IMG/VR virus record: IMGVR_UViG_3300028800_000036
Span: 1 to 39,416 of that record
Length of the DNA: 39,416 nucleotides
Origin: a virus
Strand: one strand, 5' to 3'
Shown here: piece by piece, positions 29,807 to 36,900 of the stretch
Layout: each line of letters begins with the position of its first letter
Numbering within the stretch: position 1 is the stretch's first letter
Translations under genes and position numbers: made by a program
Notes under the pieces: generated by a model
The model's database searches: none
What the model saw: the letters and a program-made list of their open reading frames with translations, nothing else
Told to the model about the DNA's origin: nothing

Positions 29807-30243
29807 TGGCAAACTACCGAGCCCTAGTAGAGCTTCGTAAAGAAGGATTTTTCCCTGGATCATGTGATAGACGGGAAGGGCCTTTTACGAAAGATCTTTT
29901 CGGGTTCGGAGACATCATGGCCTATGATCCTACGCACCTTCGTCGTCCAAGATTGGTCAATGCGTGTTTGGCTGATATCCAGCCCCATATACGCAAATAC
30001 CTTGAGGGCGGCGAAGGTTTTGGTCCGAATGAGCATCTTGTTCACTTGGTTATTTGGTGGGATCTTTACATATACAGCTTCGTTAAAAGGACTATGAGAA
30101 ACAAAGAAGGGAAGTTGCTTGAGAAGAAGATATGGTTCTGCCGCAAATGGAAAGCCATTCAATCACCTACGGGGGTAATATCATTTGAAAAAGAAACCGA
30201 AGCAAGCCAAAGAGACGCTGGAGAAAATGGCGCAACAGGCTAG
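29806..30243 (+). CDS. PD-(D/E)XK-like nuclease (putative)
   Basis: A 145-residue protein. ALVELRKEGFFPGSCDRREG and KDLFGFGDIMAYDP match the phage nuclease pattern with a DLFGfgD acidic pair, then RLVNACLADI in place of the usual vQ-x-T strand and a late Lys-rich segment (EKKIWFCRKWKA). This restriction-endonuclease-like fold often resolves or trims recombination intermediates in phages. Active-site residues are assigned by pattern only. Confidence 0.55.
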   Translation: MANYRALVELRKEGFFPGSCDRREGPFTKDLFGFGDIMAYDPTHLRRPRLVNACLADIQPHIRKYLEGGEGFGPNEHLVHLVIWWDLYIYSFVKRTMRNKEGKLLEKKIWFCRKWKAIQSPTGVISFEKETEASQRDAGENGATG

Positions 30244-30409
30244 GGCTATGCAGAACATTTATCCAAGACCACCAGTAGAAGTTAAATGGCACGAACAAAC
30301 ACGCATTGAGCATCAACCCACCTGGCACATCCACATGACCTGGCTGATTCTGTGCATTGTGTCGGCGGCTATTGGGTTTTACTTCGGGTATCCGTTCTGG
30401 ACTAAATAA
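30185..30409 (+). CDS. Small C-terminally anchored membrane protein
   Basis: A 74-residue protein from TTG 30185 (GGGGG 10 bases upstream), overlapping the nuclease gene end by 59 bases; ATG 30227 is an alternative. The basic N-terminus (KKKPKQAKETLEKMAQQARA) leads to one helix (WLILCIVSAAIGFYFGYPFW). The role is unknown. Confidence 0.6.
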   Translation: MKKKPKQAKETLEKMAQQARAMQNIYPRPPVEVKWHEQTRIEHQPTWHIHMTWLILCIVSAAIGFYFGYPFWTK

Positions 30410-30423
30410 AAAAGGAGAATTAA

Positions 30424-30714
30424 ATGAAAAACAAAAAGTACGTCATCGTTAGGACTTACACAGCAGGAGTATTTGCTGGGGAATTAGTTTCACGCAAAGG
30501 CCAGGAAGTCGTTTTAGAAAATGCCCGTCGCATTTGGTATTGGTCTGGGGCAGCATCACTGAGCCAATTAGCAATGGAAGGAACATCTGATCCTGCGAAC
30601 TGCAAATTCCCTTGTGAAGTTTCGCGCGTGGAATTGATTCAGGCAATCGAAATCATTGATGTCACCGAGAAGGCGAAGGAGTCAATTAAGGCGGTCTCGG
30701 TATGGAAAAAATAG
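30424..30714 (+). CDS. DUF6948-type phage protein
   Basis: A 96-residue protein: KYVIVRTYTAGVFAGELVSR, VLENARRIWYWSGAASLSQL, then IEIIDVTEKAKESIKAVSVW. This matches the DUF6948 layout as I remember it from many phages: beta-rich with a conserved RRIWYWxGA centre. The role is unknown. AAGGAG lies 7 bases before ATG. The next gene, with GYG repeats, overlaps its end. Confidence 0.7.
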   Translation: MKNKKYVIVRTYTAGVFAGELVSRKGQEVVLENARRIWYWSGAASLSQLAMEGTSDPANCKFPCEVSRVELIQAIEIIDVTEKAKESIKAVSVWKK

Positions 30715-31019
30715 ACAAAGCCTCAACTGGCTCTGGCTATGGCGATGGCGATGGCTATGGCTCTGGCTATGGCTCTGGCTATGGCGATGGCTATGGCGAT
30801 GGCTCTGGCTATGGCTCTGGCTCTGGCTTTGGCTATGGCTATGGCGATGGCGATGGCTATGGCTCTGGCTATGGCTCTGGCTTTGGCTATGGCTCTGGCT
30901 ATGGCTCTGGCTATGGCGATGGCTCTGGCTATGGCGATGGCTATGGCGATGGCTCTGGCTATGGCGATGGCTATGGCGATGGCTCTGGCTATGGCTTTGG
31001 CTATGGCGATGGCTTATGA
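30702..31019 (+). CDS. Gly/Tyr/Ser/Asp hexapeptide-repeat protein
   Basis: A 105-residue protein whose residues 10-105 are almost only G, Y, S, D and F in a GYGS/GYGD dipeptide rhythm. Start ATG 30702 lies inside the DUF6948 gene end; AAGGCGG upstream. It is likely intrinsically disordered or phase-separating or adhesive; none can be shown. It ends by ATGA coupling. Confidence 0.6.
   Translation: MEKIDKASTGSGYGDGDGYGSGYGSGYGDGYGDGSGYGSGSGFGYGYGDGDGYGSGYGSGFGYGSGYGSGYGDGSGYGDGYGDGSGYGDGYGDGSGYGFGYGDGL
30729..31014. repeat. Hexanucleotide repeat array (GGCTAT/GGCTCT/GGCGAT)
   Basis: About 286 bp built of hexamers GGCTAT, GGCTCT, GGCGAT and GGCTTT. The repeat phase leaves all three forward frames open (Gly-rich, Ala/Met-rich, Leu/Trp-rich). 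Copy-number change in units of six would keep the frame. Confidence 0.95.
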
Positions 31020-31366
31020 AAAACCGCTACCTCTGGCTGGCTGTACTTCCGTATGTGGTTAATTGTCATTATGATAATTGCGTTGTTGAACATGGGAAAG
31101 AACCCGTGGGCGTCTTCCAATCAAGAGTTGTATCCGAAGACCTCGCCGCCGCGCTCAATTATTTCCACCAATACCCATACGGCCCTTATGGACGTGTCGA
31201 TCCTAGCCCTCAATCTGGGTCCTGGAAAGACTCCAAGAAAGCGGATTGGGAAGGTCAATATCCTCCACAAATGTTCGGAATCGGAGGAGACAATAAGCCA
31301 CCTAAAAAAATTGTGACGGACAGGCAGGCATGTGGCCAAGACAACTGCGGGAAGGAGAGCCAATGA
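31016..31366 (+). CDS. Hypothetical secreted/periplasmic-type protein
   Basis: A 116-residue protein with a short hydrophobic N-terminus (KNRYLWLAVLPYVVNC), then Cys, Tyr and Pro-rich segments (NYFHQYPYGPYGRVDPSPQS) and a C-terminal CGQDNCGKESQ. The start overlaps the repeat-gene stop (ATGA), as does its end. A frame-shifted overlapping reading (31053-31316) seems a shadow. The role is unknown. Confidence 0.55.
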   Translation: MKNRYLWLAVLPYVVNCHYDNCVVEHGKEPVGVFQSRVVSEDLAAALNYFHQYPYGPYGRVDPSPQSGSWKDSKKADWEGQYPPQMFGIGGDNKPPKKIVTDRQACGQDNCGKESQ

Positions 31367-31566
31367 GCAAGCTAAAGAAAATCGCTCTATGTATGGGCGC
31401 GTGGTATTTGGTTGTTACTGGGGTGATAATTGGTGCCATAGGACAGGAGGTCCCTGAGCACGTTTATAGTTTTTCAGAGGCAATGGGTTGTTTTATTCTA
31501 TTTCTAGTCCCAGTCTTTTGGTTTATTTTTGCGGTCTTAATAGACTGCGGGGCTGATCCGAAATGA
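31363..31566 (+). CDS. Small two-helix membrane protein
   Basis: A 67-residue protein from ATG 31363 (AAGGAG upstream). Helices are IALCMGAWYLVVTGVIIGAI and MGCFILFLVPVFWFIFAVLI. The short basic N-terminus implies both ends cytoplasmic. ATGA-coupled on both sides. Confidence 0.65.
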   Translation: MSKLKKIALCMGAWYLVVTGVIIGAIGQEVPEHVYSFSEAMGCFILFLVPVFWFIFAVLIDCGADPK

Positions 31567-31655
31567 CAAACGATGAAATCTTGGACATCGTCGAGCAGGT
31601 AGATCCTAAAGACTGGTTCTCTGTGATAGTACAAATAGCGATGGAGGGAAAATGA
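31563..31655 (+). CDS. Tiny acidic early peptide (30 aa)
   Basis: A 30-codon frame (TNDEILDIVEQVDPKDWFSV) coupled by ATGA on both sides, with a plausible amphipathic helix. A real but uncharacterised coupled peptide is likely. Confidence 0.45.
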   Translation: MTNDEILDIVEQVDPKDWFSVIVQIAMEGK

Positions 31656-31774
31656 CCATCCACTTCGACAACCTCAAAGCCGGGACGTTGTGCGGATCAA
31701 GAATTGGGATGGGGATTTTGGTTTTCAGGTGGAAGGAAGTGAACTGTAAGCGATGTCTGAGGATGAAAAAATGA
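31652..31774 (+). CDS. Tiny basic early peptide (40 aa)
   Basis: A 40-codon frame (TIHFDNLKAGTLCGSRIGMG, ending NCKRCLRMKK), ATGA-coupled, with GGAGGG before ATG. The CKRC pair could bind metal. Confidence 0.45.
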   Translation: MTIHFDNLKAGTLCGSRIGMGILVFRWKEVNCKRCLRMKK

Positions 31775-31827
31775 GCGATAAAGGGGATTTCATGGTCAGT
31801 GAATCTCTCAGGGGAAAAATAAATTGA
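31771..31827 (+). CDS. Possible 18-aa coupling peptide
   Basis: An 18-codon frame with ATGA at its start and TTGA at its end; it links the preceding and following small genes. Too short to assign; it may serve translation coupling only. Confidence 0.3.
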   Translation: MSDKGDFMVSESLRGKIN

Positions 31828-31928
31828 GGCCTATCCAATGGATCGCCAACATTGCCGTTGTCGCCATGATGCTCGCGGTCCCGCTTTCGTTTATCGTCGC
31901 TATGATTTTGTTGATTAAATACGGATGA
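31824..31928 (+). CDS. Single-helix membrane peptide (34 aa)
   Basis: A 34-residue frame from TTG 31824, with AGGGG 10 bases upstream. It has a single hydrophobic helix (WIANIAVVAMMLAVPLSFIV, then AMILLIKYG). ATGA-coupled to the next gene. Confidence 0.5.
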   Translation: MRPIQWIANIAVVAMMLAVPLSFIVAMILLIKYG

Positions 31929-32152
31929 AGCGAGCACTCCTGATCTGCGCTTTAGCTCTTCGGCCAATTTCGTTTCCTCCAATTCAAGAGGACAAGTGGT
32001 ACGAGGAAATCGTTGCCTATCTTCAAGAATGCTATCCCCACAAACAGATATGGCTGATAAAGGACATGGAAGTGCCCGACAATAAATTCGAGAAATTACC
32101 GCACATCACCTACCGGGGATATGGAATATATTTGGAAAGGAAATCAGCATGA
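31925..32152 (+). CDS. Hypothetical early protein
   Basis: A 75-residue protein. The N-terminus is mildly hydrophobic (RALLICALALRPISFPPI). Then follow EEIVAYLQECYPHKQIWLIK and LPHITYRGYGIYLERKSA. ATGA-coupled on both ends. No family is recognised. Confidence 0.5.
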   Translation: MKRALLICALALRPISFPPIQEDKWYEEIVAYLQECYPHKQIWLIKDMEVPDNKFEKLPHITYRGYGIYLERKSA

Positions 32153-32271
32153 AAGCCATCAAGTCCGGCATCGTTGTCGGGATCATTCTGTTCCTGATGT
32201 GGTTCGCGTGGTGTGTAAAATATGCTCCGCTCAGTCGGGCCGATGGAGTTGATTCAATTGTGAGTCAGTAA
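32149..32271 (+). CDS. Single-helix membrane peptide, last gene of the rightward operon
   Basis: A 40-residue gene with helix IVVGIILFLMWFAWCV and GGAAAGG before ATG. It ends 15 bp before the convergent leftward DUF1353 gene. No terminator hairpin is visible in the gap (32272-32286). Confidence 0.6.
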   Translation: MKAIKSGIVVGIILFLMWFAWCVKYAPLSRADGVDSIVSQ

Positions 32272-32286
32272 TTTACTGCACTAACT

Positions 32287-32688
32287 TTAGATCAAAACGG
32301 GCTTATAGAATTGCGGTCCTTTCTTAGCATCGTCATCCCAAGCCTTCCCACCGAACGCACGTAGAGCCCAATAGACCGTATAGCGGGAAACATACCCTAC
32401 GCCAAACTGAGCCATCAACCGAAGAAGGCAAGCATCAGCCTCGGCGCGGGGGAATGTCTGCGTCGCATACAGCCAATCATGAACCACGTAACCAAGAGTA
32501 GCTGGCCCTATCGGAGGAATAATGTTCCAAGCGATGCGCGGGACTGATCCTACGTCGGTAATAAAATACTTTCGAGCCTTAATCGGCCCAAGAATGTCAT
32601 CCAGGACATCGAAATCCTGATCCAGCCACCATAGAAAAGTTCCTTCTATGGGGACCAGATGAGGATCGTCGATGATCTTGTCCGTCAT
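32287..32688 (-). CDS. DUF1353 phage protein
   Basis: A 133-residue protein. ARKYFITDVGSVPRIAWNII and VVHDWLYATQTFPRAEADAC carry the TD..S.P and HDWLY...R..AD signatures of DUF1353, common beside phage lysis genes. A hydrolase-like role has been suggested for the family but not shown here. ATGA-coupled to the upstream gene; last gene of the late operon. Confidence 0.85.
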   Translation of the reverse strand: MTDKIIDDPHLVPIEGTFLWWLDQDFDVLDDILGPIKARKYFITDVGSVPRIAWNIIPPIGPATLGYVVHDWLYATQTFPRAEADACLLRLMAQFGVGYVSRYTVYWALRAFGGKAWDDDAKKGPQFYKPVLI

Positions 32689-33119
32689 GCCGCTGGCGGA
32701 GGAGTTACCGCCGGGGTAACGACGGGAACCGTCGGAGCCGGAACGATTGTCGCTAGGATTGCCAGGTCAGAATTTAGATCGCCCAGCAATGCAGACGAAT
32801 CCGCTAGGAGCGCGGTGGGGTCGTTCTTGTCCGCAACAGCCTTCTGCAAATCCGCGATGTTCTTCTGGATGAGCGGAAGATACGTCGGCAATTTCGCCAG
32901 GAACGTATTAAGTTTAACGGCTTCTTCTTCTGCGAGCACTACGCCTTGTAGGAAGTTCATTTTAATCTCCTTTTCGTTATGTCTTCGTTCTAGTTTGTCT
33001 TCGAGTACGTCTTTTAAAACGCTGTGCTGAAACCAATAATAGCCCGCCGCGCCAATCGAACACAAATGGACGACGTAATGGACCACTTCTTTCAAATGCA
33101 GGACCACGCAGTTAAGCAT
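32685..33119 (-). CDS. Possible dual-start lysis-cassette protein (or fused pair)
   Basis: A 144-codon frame from ATG 33117-33119. Residues 1-53 contain a likely membrane segment (VVHYVVHLCSIGAAGYYWFQ). The rest, beginning MNFLQGVVLAEEEAVKLNTF, is a soluble helical protein with a Pro/Val tail. An internal ATG at 32958-32960 has a much stronger ribosome site (AAAAGGAG, 6 bases) than the first start. It may encode long and short forms, as in holin/antiholin dual starts, or be two fused small genes. Confidence 0.55.
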   Translation of the reverse strand: MLNCVVLHLKEVVHYVVHLCSIGAAGYYWFQHSVLKDVLEDKLERRHNEKEIKMNFLQGVVLAEEEAVKLNTFLAKLPTYLPLIQKNIADLQKAVADKNDPTALLADSSALLGDLNSDLAILATIVPAPTVPVVTPAVTPPPAA

Positions 33120-33513
33120 CGGCACTGTAATTATTCACGATGGTAATGGTTAATCCCTGCTGATCTTTGATGATGGTATAAAGCTCATTGAACGTCGACA
33201 CGGTATTGTCTATAGAATCGCCTTCTTGACCGTTTCCAACACCGATGCAACCTTCATAATTAGAAGGGTTATTGCCCCAATGTATCCTAATGCCAGCATC
33301 ACCACCAGCGGCGATATCACGAGTATCATCAATGATGTGAGGCATGGTTCTATTAAATCGTGGAGAGTAATCGAATCTGACATTGTAGGTTCCTGGGTTA
33401 ATGGCCTTAGCCAGATTTTCACATGTGAAGCAGGAAAAAAGACTCGTATCTATGGAGAGTTTACCGAAAATTCCGTCTGTCGTTTTCTTGGTTCGGATCA
33501 TTGTTAGTCTCAT
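33112..33513 (-). CDS. DUF5675 protein
   Basis: A 133-residue protein from ATG 33511-33513, which overlaps the upstream stop (ATGA). A longer frame to 33576 runs inside the neighbour. LTMIRTKKTTDGIFGKLSID, SCFTCENLAK, INPGTYNVRFDYSPRF, IRIHWGNNPSNYEGCIGVGN are DUF5675 hallmarks (IH.gN...d..GCI). The conserved His/Asp/Cys cluster recalls an L,D-transpeptidase-like peptidoglycan enzyme, so a cell-wall role is plausible. It lies in the lysis region. Confidence 0.85.
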   Translation of the reverse strand: MRLTMIRTKKTTDGIFGKLSIDTSLFSCFTCENLAKAINPGTYNVRFDYSPRFNRTMPHIIDDTRDIAAGGDAGIRIHWGNNPSNYEGCIGVGNGQEGDSIDNTVSTFNELYTIIKDQQGLTITIVNNYSADA

Positions 33514-33707
33514 AGCTTTTCCCCCTCCATAGATTCGCCGTGTCCGTCCCAGGTTGCTACCTGGTGGTATCCGCACCGTAAGCAGTCGAGCTTGATCTGT
33601 ACATTACCGTCCATGTCCTTTCCCCACGATTGCGCCCACATAAGCTCTGTTATTTTTTTATCGTGACACTTCTCGCATCGCCGTGGCGTCTTCCAGAGAT
33701 CAGCCAT
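33510..33707 (-). CDS. Small zinc-ribbon protein
   Basis: A 65-residue protein with CEKCHDKK and LDCLRCGYHQ, giving two CxxC knuckles about 30 residues apart. The start lies 8 bases inside the upstream gene, and the end couples to DUF5675 by ATGA. Its role among lysis-type genes is unknown. Confidence 0.7.
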   Translation of the reverse strand: MADLWKTPRRCEKCHDKKITELMWAQSWGKDMDGNVQIKLDCLRCGYHQVATWDGHGESMEGEKL

Positions 33708-33972
33708 GCCACGTGATATGAGACCAGAACGCTTTGACCGCTAAGGCCACGCTTCCCGTCGCAATCAACCCCGCCACCCACTTTCCTTTTGTGTAAGCCG
33801 GGGAAATCTCTCTTAGAATTTCTCCCTGCGCTTTAAGTTCAAGATCCGTAATACGTCTCCATTCATTGATAGCTCCAACATCCCTATCGTAGCGTTCAAT
33901 AAAATCATTAAATTTCTGCGACAATTGGGCTACCAAGATATCATCCACTCGTCTCTTTTCTTCGTCACTCAT
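33700..33972 (-). CDS. Small one-helix membrane protein, candidate holin
   Basis: A 90-residue protein. A charged helical N-terminus (EEKRRVDDILVAQLSQKFND, then FIERYDRD) precedes one transmembrane helix (WVAGLIATGSVALAVKAFW). This layout, plus position at the head of the lysis-type cassette after the spike, fits a holin or a small tail-anchored lysis protein. ATGA-coupled to the spike gene. The family is not certain. Confidence 0.55.
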   Translation of the reverse strand: MSDEEKRRVDDILVAQLSQKFNDFIERYDRDVGAINEWRRITDLELKAQGEILREISPAYTKGKWVAGLIATGSVALAVKAFWSHITWHG

Positions 33973-36900
33973 TGGGATCCAAACGTCGCATGGCCGCCAA
34001 AGGTCGCGCTCCCTCCAAACGTTACGCCACTAGTCCCGCCCTGGGAAGGCGTGACAAACTCAAGTGCCGGCCAGTCAGCGGCAAACCCCATTCCGAATAA
34101 TTGGCCGGGGTATTTTCCATTCGCCAACTGCACGTCCGTGAGATTTGATGCGCCGATATTATTTCCTACCGAGGCCGGATTGTCTGTTACGCCCGGCGCG
34201 TTCCATCCGGTCTTGCACCAGATCGAGCAATAGAGGCCGTCTGTGTATGCCTTGTTCGTCGGTGTCGCATTGTTCGTATACCAGACTCCGGCCGAGCTGA
34301 ACGCTTCCTGTAAAAGCTGTTCTTCTTCCACAATTAGAGACGAGTTCCATTGGACACTACATCCGGGTGTTTTCCATTGCATCGTTTGTGTCGCACCTAA
34401 AATAGTTCCTCCGGATTCACAGTTCCCATAAATGCGTCCGTAATTGATCGTGGTGTTTTCATTCTGAATACCGTAGTCGTGAACCCATTGCGCGGCCTGC
34501 GCGGAAAGAGTTGTATATCCTGTCCCAAGCGTGCTATCTAAAGCCCCGGCATATTTCATTCCAGTGTTTTTGATTCCGAGCATGAAGATTTGCTGACCAT
34601 ATCCAGAGAGATTGTCCAGAAATTGCCAATTTGCTCCGCTCGTGCCCACGAAGTTTCTGTCTAGGGTTAAAGACCCCGAATTGTTGTAGATGCAGAGATA
34701 ATTATTCTTGATGGCCGGATCGGTACTGCTCTGCCCGTAAGAAGCTACCGATGGAGCAGAATCATTTGTTAGTAAAGGCTGTGCGTCCATGTAGGAAAAT
34801 GAGCCGCTTGATCCAGGCCACAAAACAGAAATCCATCCATGCGTCGCGTCCTTTCGTAGAAACTGATAATAGCGACCGTTAATCATGATCGACCCGGCAT
34901 TGGTGGCAAAAGTACCGTTGGTCGCTGTCACAGCATCAGAGCTTGCAATCATGGTTACGGTCCCTGAATCGACCCCCTGACAGAGCGCAGACGTAAACCC
35001 TGATCCCGTTACATTCGGAGATCCGTTAGTCATTGTCACTGGTGTATTTTGGTTCCATAGGAACCCAGTAGCCCAGGAGTTTGTATCTACACCCCCGTTA
35101 CTTCGTTTGCAAGACACATCACGGGCATATAAAGTCCCGGCACCTGGACCAAACTGGTTTCTGAAATAAGTTTGCCACGGTATCCCGCCAGGAGCCGCAG
35201 AGCTTGAGGTGTCTGGGTCATAGAGAGCACCAAGGATACCCCAGGCACTCAGATAGCCTGAGTCTCTGGTATCGTAAGCATCGCAAGATGCCGCCGCAAC
35301 CCCCATTCCTCCATACCACCACGGACGAAGTTCACTGACAGCCGGAGTTCCGAACACGAGATAATGGGCGGTCGATCCAATAAATCCACCGCCGGGGAAA
35401 AGAATTGATCCGGAGACACTGATGCCTCCGGCCCAGTTCGGGTGCATGAGCCAATTCGCAGACGTTTCGTCCGCCATGGTTTTAGCGAGGGAAAGACCAG
35501 AGCGTTCGTATAGAGACATCCACGCTAAGTTTTCTCCATAGAAATTGATCCCGCCTAGACTGCTTTGGTTGGCATATCCTGCATAAAGGTTTACATCCGA
35601 AAAAGCATAGTTCTGAGCCGTAAAGGTAGATCCATCCAAGGATGGTATATCGCGTCCGCCAGTGATACTTGCCAATGAAAAACAATGGGTATCATCTTCG
35701 CATCCTGTCGGGAACGTAGCGACTTGTCCGGTTCCCGTGAATGGAGACGGTCGCGGCCACCTGTAAACGAGATACCGTTCAAAAGATGGAACGATGGCAT
35801 ACGTTAACCCTGTCGCCGTATCTGCGGTTGCCGGATAAACCCTGCTGAGAGTGAGAGATGTATCCGAATTAACGGCTGAGACATAAGCGACAAAAGTAAA
35901 TGTCGATGAGCTATGGGTTCCGGCAATACGTACAGCATCTCCCACGGAAACATTCGTTGACCACGCCGTGCCTATTCCTGTCATGGTCGCTGAATTGGCC
36001 GTCATCGTTGCCGTGCCGACATTGTATTTTAGGGGTCCCGCCGGGCCGCCCGCTCCCGCTGTTGAAAATACGGTCAAGAAATTAGTCCCTGATCCCTTAA
36101 ACAAGTACTGACCTACCACGGACCCGACCGGCCACGATTGCGCCGGTAAAATACTCGATTGCCCGGCGACACTTCCCGAAATTCCTCTTCCGTCATAACA
36201 GACGTTCAGCGTCAGCCCAGTGTTTGAGCAGATGCGTACCTCTTCGTAGGGGCCGTTATACCCGCCTGTCCACACAAATACGCGAGTCGGGAAACTCGAA
36301 AGATCTATGAGGGCCGCCGCCGTGGATGCGACAATAATCGTACTCGAAGATGCGCTGATCCCGGTTGTCAGCGTTGTTCCTACCGTTCCTATGGCATTGC
36401 CTGTCCCGTTAAAGGTGTAGCTTATGGTCCCGGCTTGGTTGTGAACGAAATCGGGGTCAGCGAAAGTGTAGGTGCTGTAAACAGTTCGCGTGGAATTGTA
36501 GACCCCGTTGCGGATGATCATAGCGGCCAGATGCCGTTCGTCCTGAAATCCGTAAGGGTTTCTGCCAAAGCAAATAGTGGGTCCGAATATCTGCGTAAAA
36601 TTCGTATCCCCTGGAGTCAGAACACCATTGGAATCACAGGATATCGCGCCGATGGTTTGTGAGGCGACACCTATATTCCCCGCGCCATCATGAGCCGTAA
36701 CCTGGATAACGTACGTGCCGGAGCTGACATTAGTAACAGTCGTCGTTGTGCCATGAACGTTCCCGAACGAGAGCGTGGAAGGTCCTGATAGTTCCAGCCA
36801 GTCGCAACTCGCAAGACCACTCACCGTATTTGAAGATGCGGTGCAGTCCAGATAGTTCGGCCAATGGCCGCTGGTGTCCCAAGACAAGCCGTACTGAGGA

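Noticed and set aside
31053-31316. 87-residue frame starting MWLIVIMIIALL.
   Set aside because: It overlaps the coupled 116-residue frame fully and its later part has an implausible composition.
30656-31366. Leu/Trp/Arg-rich 236-residue frame through the repeat array.
   Set aside because: Only its last 116 codons (from 31016) look real; the rest is a by-product of hexamer repeats, as is the Ala/Met frame at 30739-31062.
32272-32286. Bidirectional terminator between the converging operons.
   Set aside because: The 15-bp gap shows no hairpin or T-tract; termination may lie inside coding sequence.
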